Assembly: GCA_026225055.1 (NCBI GenBank)
Contig: JAMFSA010000194.1
Coordinates: forward strand, 124,001-188,000
Reading direction: 5' to 3'
DNA from: Mucilaginibacter xinganensis
GTDB lineage: Bacteria; Bacteroidota; Bacteroidia; Sphingobacteriales; Sphingobacteriaceae
DNA: 64,000 bases
Below are positions 34,437-43,623 of this stretch, one piece after another. The notes under the pieces are model-generated. The model saw only the letters and a program-made list of their open reading frames with translations. It had not been told where the DNA came from and ran no database searches. Within the stretch, counting starts at the first letter, position 1. Each line of letters begins with the position of its first letter. The position numbers were made by a program, and so were the translations under genes.

Positions 34437-35447
34437 TTATTCCATAACCGTTATCCCTGATAGATCTGTTATATTCATGATCACGTCATCCAGCTCGTTA
34501 GCAGATAATAATAAATATTCGAGCAATTGCTTTTTTTCTTCACAATCGACTTCAAGCCCTTTGAAAATCTCGATAAGTCCCATGATCCTTGCCAGCGGCG
34601 CCCTGATTATATGAGATTGTATCCATGATATTTCTTTCAGTTTTTCATTTTGCGCCTCAATCGCTTTAATGTAATTTAAACGCTCAGTCACATCGGTTGC
34701 AATGGTAACCTTTGCATTTTTCCCCTTATAATTAATAAAGTTACTTTTAATGTCAACCTGTATGACCTCCCCATTTTTCTTTAAATGTTTAAAAATTCCA
34801 TAATTATCATTTTTTTGATCCGGGCTATCACTCAATAATCCTGTTTCAAATACAGGTATTTCTTCAGGCGGTCTGATATCTTTTAAATCCATCATACAGA
34901 ATTCATCTCTGGTATAACCATAATGTTTCATGAATGCCTCATTAACATCTAAAAACTTTAATGTTTCCAATTCAAATACATACATCGGTTGTGGACTTAA
35001 GTGAAAGAGCTCGCTATATTGTTTTTCGGATTCTGCCAATGCCATGGCCACATTTTTACGCTCTGAGCTGTATATGATGCTTTTGTATAAGGAAACTGCG
35101 GTTAGCTCATCTTTTAAGATATAGTCTGAAACACCCAACGAAAGCGCTTTTATTCCAAAAGAAGGATCGGCATAACCTGTTAAAACTATAACAGGAATAT
35201 TTAAACTTAGTTCAACCATTTCCTTAACCAGCGATAGTCCTCCCTTATCAGGTAATGACAGATCCAAAAGAATAATATCAAATAAATTGCTATCATTCAA
35301 TAGAATATCTTTTGCCCCCTGAAAGCTCTTGGCACGTCTTAACACTGGTGTTTCCATTTGCTCAAATAAGAGATCTTCAATCAGTGCAAAATCACCAGGA
35401 TTGTCCTCTACGATCAATATGTTAAATATCCCCTTCTCCTTCCGCAT
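34437..35447 (-). CDS. Receiver-PAS protein with HisKA-like tail, no ATPase domain
   Basis: A 336-residue protein: CheY-like receiver (residues about 7-130; phospho-acceptor Asp in IILLDLSLPDKGG), PAS domain (about 145-260; LSPQPMYVFELETLKFLDVNEAF) and a helical hairpin (WIQSHIIRAPLARIMGLIEI) that resembles HisKA. The chain ends at this point, without any HATPase. It cannot autophosphorylate. It may act as a dimerising phosphate relay or sink for the kinases nearby. The receiver is closely similar to that of the kinase at 37118-38203, which suggests a shared origin. Confidence 0.85.
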   Translation of the reverse strand: MRKEKGIFNILIVEDNPGDFALIEDLLFEQMETPVLRRAKSFQGAKDILLNDSNLFDIILLDLSLPDKGGLSLVKEMVELSLNIPVIVLTGYADPSFGIKALSLGVSDYILKDELTAVSLYKSIIYSSERKNVAMALAESEKQYSELFHLSPQPMYVFELETLKFLDVNEAFMKHYGYTRDEFCMMDLKDIRPPEEIPVFETGLLSDSPDQKNDNYGIFKHLKKNGEVIQVDIKSNFINYKGKNAKVTIATDVTERLNYIKAIEAQNEKLKEISWIQSHIIRAPLARIMGLIEIFKGLEVDCEEKKQLLEYLLLSANELDDVIMNITDLSGITVME

Positions 35448-35822
35448 TTTATTTATTCGATCTAATTGAGTTCTGCTGATTTAATCTGTTTGCCATTTAG
35501 TATTTAGGTTGGTTTATATAAAAACCGGTCGCCCGTATGAGGATTAGGGAATCCGCAAACGAATGAACCGGATAATAAGGCATAATACAGAAATAGAATG
35601 CAAATGCTTAGTTTTAACAGGAGTACAGCTTCTTTGGCACCCATTTCAGCCATCAGCCCTGAAGACGTTATGGCTTTAGGCTGAAAAGCTTCGTCCGGGC
35701 ATAGTGAAATAATTATTTTTTCATCTGCCCTCAATAGTAAAGTACACACAGTAACAGTATATAGCAGTGGCTGGATAAAAATCCAAATAAAACGATGATG
35801 TTAAAATTCAATTTCATGCTCA
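35448..35822. other. Intergenic stretch, at most one doubtful small ORF
   Basis: A minus-strand frame at 35504-35749 ends in a hydrophobic segment (LLKLSICILFLYYALLSGSFV) and FPNPHTGDRFLY, which could be a short secreted peptide. There is no good start context and no homologue that I recognise, so I leave it uncalled. Confidence 0.3.
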
Positions 35823-36062
35823 TTAATAATTAGCATCATGAAAAGGCTTGCCGGGCAACCTGATACCTGCCCCGGCAACTATATATTCCATTTCCATTTC
35901 CATTGCCGAAGTCATTGGGTGATTACATCTCTCGCAATAATGTATTGACAGCAGGTTGTCCTCGCTAAAAAGAACTTGGATTCTGTCGGTACGATGGTAA
36001 ATCGATTGATTGCAATGCATATTGACGCAATATAGATTGTAAAAAGTATAAGTATCATTCAT
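35823..36062 (-). CDS. Small Cys-motif protein, paralogue A
   Basis: A 79-residue protein with a CxxxxC pair (LYCVNMHCNQSI) and a CxxC pair (IHYCERCNHPM) about 30 residues later, which would suit one zinc site of zinc-ribbon type. It is a paralogue of the protein at 36180-36413, with the same spacing and the shared skeleton FYNLYC.N..C..SI.H. A 33-bp box 61 bp upstream of its start is repeated upstream of the paralogue. It lies inside a two-component gene cluster. Function unknown. Confidence 0.7.
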   Translation of the reverse strand: MNDTYTFYNLYCVNMHCNQSIYHRTDRIQVLFSEDNLLSIHYCERCNHPMTSAMEMEMEYIVAGAGIRLPGKPFHDANY

Positions 36063-36122
36063 TTGATTTCCCTAATTAATACTTCAAAAATGCTTAATAG
36101 GTAACTGATAAAACATAGACAC

Positions 36123-36155
36123 AATTATGAAAGCCTTGTAGTGTTTTGGTTGACA
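36123..36155 (-). repeat. Promoter-like 33-bp direct repeat, copy A
   Basis: The plus strand carries AGCCTTGTAG and TTTTGGTTGACA in this block. It matches 29 of 33 positions with 36471-36503 and has nearly the same distance (61 against 58 bp) to a paralogous gene start. It was probably duplicated with the gene and then kept, which suggests a regulator site. Confidence 0.7.
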
Positions 36156-36179
36156 TAATGTAGCTTATTTTTGCCCGTA

Positions 36180-36413
36180 TCAGTTATTCAGATAGTTGGT
36201 TTTGATGAATTTTTGATTGACTTCCTCCGTTGCCCGGTTTATATCAATATTAACTGCGGATACCAATGGCTTACCGCAACAGGTACACGTATGCGTTGCC
36301 ATCAGGTTTTCAATGGTAAACGGAATTTGAACTTCCACCATCTGGTGGAAAATGGAGTTCTTACATTGTAGATTTTTGCAATACAAAAAGTAAAGATTAA
36401 AGGCCTGTTTCAT
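36180..36413 (-). CDS. Small Cys-motif protein, paralogue B
   Basis: A 77-residue protein with LYFLYCKNLQCKNSIFHQM and THTCTCCGKPLVSA: the same CxxxxC and CxxC arrangement as the protein at 35823-36062. The C-terminus differs (VNQKFIKTNYLNN). It could bind one zinc ion. It begins about 98 bp after the end of the LuxR-type regulator gene and is preceded by copy B of the 33-bp box. Function unknown; regulation by the adjacent response regulator is inference. Confidence 0.7.
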   Translation of the reverse strand: MKQAFNLYFLYCKNLQCKNSIFHQMVEVQIPFTIENLMATHTCTCCGKPLVSAVNIDINRATEEVNQKFIKTNYLNN

Positions 36414-36470
36414 GAGTGCTTGTTTAACACCTCAAAGTTGTTAAATGAGCTATGAATGGGCTATAGAACT

Positions 36471-36503
36471 AATTATTAAAGCTTTGTAGTAGTTTGGTTG
36501 ACA
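36471..36503 (-). repeat. Promoter-like 33-bp direct repeat, copy B
   Basis: Contains AAAGCTTTGTAG and GTTTGGTTGACA on the plus strand; see copy A at 36123-36155. It begins 7 bp past the stop of the LuxR-type regulator gene and ends 57 bp before the ATG of paralogue B. Confidence 0.7.
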
Positions 36504-36510
36504 GGCAGCC

Positions 36511-37143
36511 TTATACCAGCTTTTGGCTTATAGCATAAGTAGTAAGTTCTGCATTGTTTTTAAGTTGCATTTTTTCAAGTATGCGTGCGCGGTAGGTACT
36601 TACAGTAGGTGTACTCAGGAAAAGCATGTCGGCAATTTCTGAAACTGTTTTTCCTGATGCGATAAGCAGAAGTGTTTGGTACTCCCTGTCTGATAACAGC
36701 TCATGAGGTTCCTTCGTCGCGTTATCATCCAGCATTTCCAGAAATCTTTCTGAAAGTGCCTGTGATACATATTTTTTGCCCTCCATAATTTTATTGATCG
36801 CTTTGATCAATTCCATATCCGCGGCTTCTTTTGAAAGATACCCCGATGCACCGGTTTTTAAAGCCCTTAATGCAATCTGTTCTTCACTATGAAAGCTGAA
36901 CATTAAGACCGGTACTTTTATCTTTTCTGCTTTTATCTGTTTTAAAATATCAAGGCCGTTTCTGCCGGGCAGGTCAATATCAAGTATTAAAATATCCCAA
37001 TCACTTTCCTTTAACTTTTGAAAAACTTCGACATAATTTACTGCCTCGCCAAATTGCATTAACGGGAATTCATTGGCGCAAATTTGCTTAACACCTATCC
37101 TGATCGCTGAATGATCATCAGCTATTAATATTTTTTTCGTCAT
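36511..37143 (-). CDS. NarL/FixJ-type response regulator
   Basis: A 210-residue protein: receiver (about 3-120) with phospho-acceptor Asp55 in LILDIDLPGRNG and Lys in GYLSKEAAD, then a LuxR-type HTH (about 145-205; LLSDREYQTLLLIASGKTVSEIADML and VSTYRARILEKM). It overlaps the 3' end of the receiver-kinase gene by 26 bp, so the two are translationally coupled and are the likely cognate pair. Targets may include the two small Cys genes directly downstream, whose upstream boxes are conserved. Confidence 0.93.
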   Translation of the reverse strand: MTKKILIADDHSAIRIGVKQICANEFPLMQFGEAVNYVEVFQKLKESDWDILILDIDLPGRNGLDILKQIKAEKIKVPVLMFSFHSEEQIALRALKTGASGYLSKEAADMELIKAINKIMEGKKYVSQALSERFLEMLDDNATKEPHELLSDREYQTLLLIASGKTVSEIADMLFLSTPTVSTYRARILEKMQLKNNAELTTYAISQKLV

Positions 37144-38203
37144 TTGTATTTATCATAAGCTCAATGATTGTTCCTTTATCTGCCGAACTGCTAATATTTA
37201 ATTTAGATCCGATAAGATTAGCCCGTTCCACCATATTTAATAAACCCATTGATAAGGGATTGTGCAGGGTTGCATCCTTAATGCCTTTTCCATTGTCAAT
37301 TATCCTAATCAGCAACCGCTCATTTTTATTTTCAATGTGGATATTTACCATGCTGGCCTCAGCATGTTTTGTAATATTTGTCAACGCTTCCTGGCAGATG
37401 CGAAAAATATTAATTTCCAACATTTTACTAATAACAGGTTGATTTACATCAGCATAAAAACGGCTGGCAACACCTGTTCTTTTTTTAAATTCGCTAACGA
37501 GCCACTCTATAGCAGCAAATAAGCCAAGTTTATCAAGTAAGGCAGGCCTTAGTTCATTAGCTATTTGCCTTAAGATTTGTATGCCATTATTTACATCGCC
37601 AACTATGGTATCTATTACAGGTTCAACACTACTATCAACTCCCACATTTTTTTTTAATGCGGATAGTGACATCTTAAGCCCTGACAATTGCTGGCCGAAT
37701 TCATCATGTATCTCACGCGCGATACGCGACCGCTCTTCTTCCAAAATATTATTTAGCTGCCTGGCAAAACTCCTGGCCCGCTTTTCCGATGTTTCCAGCG
37801 CTGAAGTTATTCGTTTTCGTTCGGTACTATACACAATGCTTTTGTAAAGCGATAAGGCGGTGAGCTCATCTTTTAAAATATAATCTGCCACGCCTGATGA
37901 AAGTGATTTTACACCAAAGTTCAGATCGGCATATCCCGTTAAAACAATAACAGGAGCATTTAAACTTATCTCAACTATACCCTGTATAAGTGGCATTCCG
38001 GTTTTATCCGGCAATGAAAGATCAAGAAGTATAATATCGAATGGATCTTCTTTTACAGAAAGGATATTTTCTGCTTCCTTATAACTGGAGACGTGTGAAA
38101 TTAAGGGCGCTTCAATTTGTTCGAGCAAAAACTCTTCAACCAGGGCAAAATCACCGGGATTGTCTTCAATAACCAGGATGTTATGATCGCCTTTATTGGC
38201 CAT
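37118..38203 (-). CDS. Receiver fused to NarX-type histidine kinase
   Basis: A 361-residue soluble protein. An N-terminal receiver (Asp61 in IILLDLSLPDKTG) is followed by a HisKA_3 dimerisation domain with phospho-His166 in SRIAREIHDEFGQQL and an HATPase domain with FRICQEALTNITKHAEA (N-box), IIDNGKGI (G1) and PLSMGLLNMVERANLI (G2). There is no membrane segment, so the input must be phosphate on the receiver. The kinase most likely phosphorylates the overlapping LuxR-type regulator. The receiver-first layout allows the upstream membrane kinase to drive this one. Confidence 0.92.
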   Translation of the reverse strand: MANKGDHNILVIEDNPGDFALVEEFLLEQIEAPLISHVSSYKEAENILSVKEDPFDIILLDLSLPDKTGMPLIQGIVEISLNAPVIVLTGYADLNFGVKSLSSGVADYILKDELTALSLYKSIVYSTERKRITSALETSEKRARSFARQLNNILEEERSRIAREIHDEFGQQLSGLKMSLSALKKNVGVDSSVEPVIDTIVGDVNNGIQILRQIANELRPALLDKLGLFAAIEWLVSEFKKRTGVASRFYADVNQPVISKMLEINIFRICQEALTNITKHAEASMVNIHIENKNERLLIRIIDNGKGIKDATLHNPLSMGLLNMVERANLIGSKLNISSSADKGTIIELMINTNDEKNINS

Positions 38204-38209
38204 AGTTTT

Positions 38210-38632
38210 TTATTTAACCGGGATAGAAACTATATTGGTCCAAAAGTCATCAATTTTGGCAATCGTTTTTATAAAATCAGCCACATCAATTGATTTAGTT
38301 ATGTAACAGTTTGCATGATTTTTATAAGATTGCAAAATGTCTTTTTCGGCCGATGACGTGGTTAACATTATAACTGGTATACTTTTATATTTCTCGTTAT
38401 TTTTAATATACGCGAGCACCTCATGGCCATTTATTTTAGGCAGGTTTATATCCAGCAAAACCAGGTGCGGCATTTCCTGTTTGTCGGTTAAATCCTCAAA
38501 AAAGCTTATAGCCTGCTTCCCATCTCTTATTGATGTTATATGGTGCGCTATCTTACTATCTTCAAAGGCTTCTGTTGTAAGTAAAATATCGCCTTCGTTA
38601 TCCTCGATCAACAAAATGTTTATCCCACTCAT
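38210..38632 (-). CDS. Single-domain receiver (Rcp1-like)
   Basis: A 140-residue CheY-like protein with acidic pocket IEDNEGD, phospho-acceptor Asp61 in LVLLDINLPKING and Thr/Lys positions in IMLTTSSAE and YITKSID. The LDINLPK form is typical of Rcp1-type receivers that work with PAS/GAF kinases. Its start overlaps the stop of the membrane kinase gene by 4 bp (ATGA), so it is made together with that kinase and should be its immediate acceptor. Confidence 0.93.
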   Translation of the reverse strand: MSGINILLIEDNEGDILLTTEAFEDSKIAHHITSIRDGKQAISFFEDLTDKQEMPHLVLLDINLPKINGHEVLAYIKNNEKYKSIPVIMLTTSSAEKDILQSYKNHANCYITKSIDVADFIKTIAKIDDFWTNIVSIPVK

Positions 38633-41600
38633 GATTTATAGTTTTTTAATATAGTAAAATAAAAAGTACTGCCTTTTCCTGCTGACGACTCCACCCATAT
38701 TTTACCGCCAAGGCTTTCTATTATTTTTTTTGTGATCGCCAGTCCCATACCGGTGCCAGAATATTCATCTTTATTATGCAAGCGCTGAAAGATAATAAAG
38801 ATCTTATCAAAATATTCAGGAGAGATCCCTATCCCGTTATCTTTAATTGAAAATTGAAAATGTGCATTGGTTTCTTTACAGGATATTTTAATAAAGGGTG
38901 CTTTATCCGTCGTATAATATTTTAGGCTATTGCCTATGAGGTTTTGAAATACCTGCCTAAAAGGGGTTTTATAGGTATAAATTACCGGCAAATTATCAAA
39001 AGCAACCTCAGCCCGTGTCTCTTCAATCTGCCTGCGATAAAGGGCCAGGACTTCGTTAACAACCTTATTAAAATCTACTTTTTCCTGGTCATCTTCGGTT
39101 CTGCCCACCCTTGAAAAATCAAGCAGGTCAAGTATGATTTGGCGCATCCGTTTAGCGCCATCAACGGCAAAGTGTATATATTGCCGGCCTTTGTCATCCA
39201 CTACATCGCCATATTTTTTTTCAAGTTGCGTCATAAAACTGGTAACCATTCTAAGGGGCTCTTGCAGGTCATGTGATGCAACATAGGCAAACTGTTCCAG
39301 TTCAGCGTTTGAAATGGCCAGTTCCTTTATATGTTTTTGGAGGTCTTCATTCAGTTCAGCCAAGTGTATTTCCGATTTTTTTCGTTCGGTAACATCTGAT
39401 AGCGAAATCATTAATCCAAATATTTCATTTTGTTTGTTAGTGATGGGAAACAGCCTTACATCATACCACAATACTGAACCGTCGTTTTGGGGATAGTTAG
39501 CCTCATAGTTAATATTTGCACCCATTAGTACCTGGTTGCTATAGCTTAGAAATTGAGAAAATCTTTCTTTTGGAAAGTAATCAGCGAATTTGTCGCCTTG
39601 TACTGGATTATGTTGAAATTGACTATTTACAAATTTAACTGCCATTTGGTTAAAAGCTACCACATTAAGCTCCTTATCCAACAAGGCATAAGCTGTATCG
39701 GTAGTATCCATTATAGCTTTCAGATTGCCTTCTGATTTTTTAAGCAACTCCTCTGCCTTAAGTTTTTCTGTAACATCGTTACTCATTACAAGCCTTACCG
39801 CCCGCCCATCGTAGGTAATATCATTAACAATTGTCTGTACAAAAAAGATAGTTCCATCTTTTTTAACATGCCTGGTAACCTCACGTTCGGTTGGACTGGT
39901 AACAGCTGTCCGGAAAAGTCGCCTTTGCGCTCCCAAATCCTCTTTGAGCCTGACTATGGAAACACTCGAGTGTAAAAATTCATCTCTTGTGTAACCATAA
40001 AGAACAGCAGCGGCTTCGTTAACGGCAATTATTGAAAGGTCATCCTTTGTTATCATGGTCAGCGGCACAGGATTACTTTCAAAAAGCAATTTATATTTCT
40101 GCTCGGATAACCTTAGTTCTTCTTCTGCCTTTATACGCGATGAAATATCAATGCCAGTGCCCAATAAACACAACTGGTTTTCATACATAATAGGACTTCC
40201 GGTTAATAAAAAAGGAATTCTGGTTCCGTCTTTCATTTTTGTATTGGCCTCGACCGTTACATAGCCTTCAATAAATAACTTTTTAATGGCATCGGTTACC
40301 TTCTCCAGGTCTTCCTTGACTACCAAATCTTCTGTTCTTAAGTTTGCAATTTCTTCTTTGGTATAGCCCGTTACCATTTCAAAGTTTTTATTCCAGAGTA
40401 AATACTGTCCGCTTGTACTTTGCAAATAAAATACACCGGGTAAACTGTTAATGATAGTCTCAGAAAGTTCTTTCCCTTTTAAAATAAGTAATTCAGCCGT
40501 TTTGCGTTCGGTAAAATCAATAGAATAAGCTGAAATTGCCGTAACCTTTCCATCTATGATAACAGGGATAAGTGTAGTCCTGAAATATAAAGTCTCCCCA
40601 TTTTTTTCGTATTCAACCTCAAATATCTCTTTATTGCCTGCCAATACCCTGTTGAGTATCTCATAACGGCGTTTCTTTTCATCGGATGGTAAAAAACCAT
40701 ATACTTCATCACCAATTTGAGGTTTTTCGCCGCTCAACAGGACACTGGTTTTTATAAAAACATTGTTAAATATAATTAAACGAAAATTTGTATCCAAAAG
40801 GCAGGTGGCGCCTTCCACATTATCAAAGAGCACTCTTATCCGTTCTTCATTTTCAATGATAAGCTTTCGAGCGTATTCCGCTTTTTTGTGGTCTGAAATG
40901 TCTAAAATCTGGGTAACAAAGTATAATGGCGCGCCTTCAGCATCTCTTATTAATGCAATATTGACAGAAGCCCATACTTCAGAGCCGTTTTTACGGATAT
41001 AACGCTTTTCAATACGTTTTACACCATTTCCGCTTGTTAAAACACTATTTATCACATCAAAGTTTAAGCTATCATCATCCGGATGGGTAATATCAAAGAT
41101 TGACATAGCAAGGAACTCCTGTTCCGAATATCCCAGCATCTCACATAAACTAATATTCACCTTTAGCCAATTACCCTTTAACGAAACCATAGCAATACCA
41201 ATGGCAGAATATTCAAATGCGGTCCTGAACTTTGCCTCAGCTTCGCGAAGACCCGCCTCCATCAGTTTTCTTTCAGTAATATCACGCGCTATTACCAATA
41301 CCTGATTATCCGCAATTCTCTTCACATTACTCTCCACCTCAAATATCTTCCCATCTTTCCGTATAAGGCGCCTTTCACGGATCACCGAGCGTTGCTGTAA
41401 GTGGTGCCATTGGATGATGGGGTCTACCTTCAGTTGTTCAGGGTCTATAATATCCTTTATATTTAACTGTAATAATTCGTCTTTGGAATACCCCGTTATT
41501 TTGCACAAACTTTCATTTACCTCTGTAAAATTCCCATTGATATCCGACAGATATATAGCATCTGATGCTTGCTCAAGTAATGAACGGTATTTTTTCTCAC

Positions 41601-42285
41601 TTTCTGTAATGATATTATTGCTGCTCAAAATATCTGCAATTAAAGCTCTGATATTTTTTGTAATATAAAACGAAAGTGAAAGGGCGACAACCAAAGAAAG
41701 TAAAATAAAAAGAACAAAATTTATTGTCGTTCGCTGGTATAATGATTTATTGTTATCAAGTATTTGTTTTGCAACACGTACCTGCAAATTTAACAGCTGA
41801 TTAATCTTTAAAGCAAAAGGGGCAGGTTGCGTAAAAGCGCCCTGCTGAACTAATTTATTTAAAGCTGAAGTATCTTTTCTCGAAAGTATAAGTAACAGGT
41901 TTCTAATCACTTCAAAAGCCTGATCTTTTATTAATGCTGTTTGTTTGACCAGCAGCTTTTCTTCAGGTGTGAGATAAGTTTGTTCATAACTATACCAGTT
42001 GGTATCAATGATCCCTTTTGCTTTAAGTATCCGCTCTTCAGCCTGGGCAAAAGAAAGTTTTTGATTTTTAACGCCTTGGGCAACAGGGAGAATTTCCGAG
42101 TCATATTCAAAGCGCACAGTTGATAATTGTTGAATGCATACTATCCGATCCGCATAAAGCGTCTTGGTATTATCATTCATTTTTTTCAGATCGTTAACCG
42201 CATAAATACCTAATCCAATTAAGCTAACGGCCGTGATAAATATCAACATATATAACTTCGAAGAAGTGCTGAACTTATTTAGCAT
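38629..42285 (-). CDS. Membrane histidine kinase with six PAS domains
   Basis: A 1218-residue protein. One helix near 12-31 (YMLIFITAVSLIGLGIYAV), an extracytoplasmic four-helix-type sensor (about 35-185; QQLSTVRFEYDSEILPVAQG) and a second helix near 187-208 (FVLFILLSLVVALSLSFYI) lead to about six PAS domains (roughly 225-970), then HisKA with phospho-His in FAYVASHDLQEPLRM and HATPase with QNLIGNSLKYY, IKDNGIGI and GTGMGLAITKKI. The output domain resembles phytochrome-type kinases. The six PAS modules imply integration of several cytoplasmic cues. It heads the signalling operon and is followed by its receiver with a 4-bp overlap. Confidence 0.92.
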   Translation of the reverse strand: MLNKFSTSSKLYMLIFITAVSLIGLGIYAVNDLKKMNDNTKTLYADRIVCIQQLSTVRFEYDSEILPVAQGVKNQKLSFAQAEERILKAKGIIDTNWYSYEQTYLTPEEKLLVKQTALIKDQAFEVIRNLLLILSRKDTSALNKLVQQGAFTQPAPFALKINQLLNLQVRVAKQILDNNKSLYQRTTINFVLFILLSLVVALSLSFYITKNIRALIADILSSNNIITESEKKYRSLLEQASDAIYLSDINGNFTEVNESLCKITGYSKDELLQLNIKDIIDPEQLKVDPIIQWHHLQQRSVIRERRLIRKDGKIFEVESNVKRIADNQVLVIARDITERKLMEAGLREAEAKFRTAFEYSAIGIAMVSLKGNWLKVNISLCEMLGYSEQEFLAMSIFDITHPDDDSLNFDVINSVLTSGNGVKRIEKRYIRKNGSEVWASVNIALIRDAEGAPLYFVTQILDISDHKKAEYARKLIIENEERIRVLFDNVEGATCLLDTNFRLIIFNNVFIKTSVLLSGEKPQIGDEVYGFLPSDEKKRRYEILNRVLAGNKEIFEVEYEKNGETLYFRTTLIPVIIDGKVTAISAYSIDFTERKTAELLILKGKELSETIINSLPGVFYLQSTSGQYLLWNKNFEMVTGYTKEEIANLRTEDLVVKEDLEKVTDAIKKLFIEGYVTVEANTKMKDGTRIPFLLTGSPIMYENQLCLLGTGIDISSRIKAEEELRLSEQKYKLLFESNPVPLTMITKDDLSIIAVNEAAAVLYGYTRDEFLHSSVSIVRLKEDLGAQRRLFRTAVTSPTEREVTRHVKKDGTIFFVQTIVNDITYDGRAVRLVMSNDVTEKLKAEELLKKSEGNLKAIMDTTDTAYALLDKELNVVAFNQMAVKFVNSQFQHNPVQGDKFADYFPKERFSQFLSYSNQVLMGANINYEANYPQNDGSVLWYDVRLFPITNKQNEIFGLMISLSDVTERKKSEIHLAELNEDLQKHIKELAISNAELEQFAYVASHDLQEPLRMVTSFMTQLEKKYGDVVDDKGRQYIHFAVDGAKRMRQIILDLLDFSRVGRTEDDQEKVDFNKVVNEVLALYRRQIEETRAEVAFDNLPVIYTYKTPFRQVFQNLIGNSLKYYTTDKAPFIKISCKETNAHFQFSIKDNGIGISPEYFDKIFIIFQRLHNKDEYSGTGMGLAITKKIIESLGGKIWVESSAGKGSTFYFTILKNYKS

Positions 42286-43280
42286 CTTAAGTTTATTTAT
42301 TAGGGTGTATCTATAAATTCATTTTTTTTAAAATGAACACGAATAGGTTATACGGTATAATTGTACTATTTGATTTAAGATGTACGCTAATATTAATCAG
42401 CTTTATAAAGTTATAATTAAATGCAAAAATAATAATTGAATTAATAAATAACTATAATGAAAATTATAAGGTATAACAGGTTGGACATTCCAGAGCAGTT
42501 GCTCCTCTCTTCTGAGAAGGAAAAAAAATTGTTCCGTGAAACTTTGACCCGGATAACTTATTGATTTAAAACGATACCTCAAAAATCTGATCACACAAAT
42601 CGATGCGCCAAAACGCACAAAATTATATGGTCAACCCGCACCGAAATCACCATTCATAGTTTTAAATGAAATAGATTGTAGATGGTGGTTCGCAGCAATC
42701 ATAAATAAGCCTCAAAATCATTAACTGCATGGACATCTTGGGTCATTTGATTAAGCAGGTGATATTCAAATAACTTTTAAAAGCCATCGATTATTTTCCT
42801 GTAAGTATTGGTGCCCGCGGGAATTTTGCTCCAAAAAAACACACATTAAAAAGATGAAATTGAAGCCAATTTCTTTAAATCCTTGATAAAAAAGTTTGAA
42901 AACTGCGGTCGAAGGGTCTCCAATACTGGCAACTTATACAGCGACATCCAGGCTAAACGGTTCAATACCAATTTTCAGCCTTATTAGGTATAGCTGAATT
43001 CCTTGACAGACATTGTCTTGGTTACTCCTGAAGGTGCCGATTACGATAGTGCCAAGTTTCGCTAAATACCTGCAATCAGGCCTCAATCTTTTTAATAAAA
43101 AAAATGAAAATCATGAATAATAAAGCAATCATGCGCCGCCTATTGATGATAAGCGCCTTCTTTACTTTATCAGTTTGTATCTCACGTACATTAATAGGTA
43201 AATGATTACCAAGTTTTATAAATTGGGACACTATCACTCAGCGCAAAACTAAATTCGGCTTCTTTCCAATATTATTAACA
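42286..43280. other. Gene-poor stretch before the integrase region
   Basis: About 1 kb without a supported gene. The right half has short frames interrupted by stops on the plus strand, for example one near 43104-43205 (signal-like MRRLLMISAFFTLSVCIS) that ends after about 30 residues. It looks like the relics of genes at the edge of a mobile element. The promoter of the membrane kinase should lie within 42286-42420. Confidence 0.5.
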
Positions 43281-43619
43281 ATGGAGCCATTTAGTTTTGA
43301 CAAAATACCGGAAGTGATCCGTCAGCTGTTCGAGAAAGTAGAAAACATCGAACTGCTGATTGGCAACCTGCAACCAAAAGATCCTGACGAAGATCAGTTG
43401 CTGATTATCCAGGAGGCCGCTGAATTTCTTAAAGTGACAGTACCTTCACTTTACAGCAAAGTGAGCCGGAAAGAAATCCCAGTTAACAAACCCGGCAGAC
43501 GGCTATACTTTTACAAAAATGACCTGATCGATTGGGTCAGGGCTAATAAAAAGAAAACGAACTCGGAACTGCAATCAGAAGCTGCCGCTATGAAACGAAG
43601 TAACAAATATTATTTTTAA
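43281..43619 (+). CDS. Excisionase-like HTH protein
   Basis: A 112-residue protein. The N-terminus is a helical segment (VIRQLFEKVENIELLI) followed by an HTH_17 domain: LLIIQEAAEFLKVTVPSLYSKV, SRKEIPVNKPGRRLYFYKNDL, IDWVRANKKK. This layout is common for proteins encoded next to tyrosine recombinases in Bacteroidota mobile elements. It converges on the broken integrase gene with 4 bp between stops. A role in excision or transcriptional control of the element is inferred from that position. Confidence 0.8.
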   Translation: MEPFSFDKIPEVIRQLFEKVENIELLIGNLQPKDPDEDQLLIIQEAAEFLKVTVPSLYSKVSRKEIPVNKPGRRLYFYKNDLIDWVRANKKKTNSELQSEAAAMKRSNKYYF

Positions 43620-43623
43620 TATT

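Noticed and set aside
35504..35749. Possible short secreted peptide
   Set aside because: Only the last half looks like a signal sequence and there is no start near it with good context.
42403..42618. Minus-strand frame of 71 codons
   Set aside because: It overlaps the expected promoter region of the membrane kinase and has random-looking hydrophobic composition.
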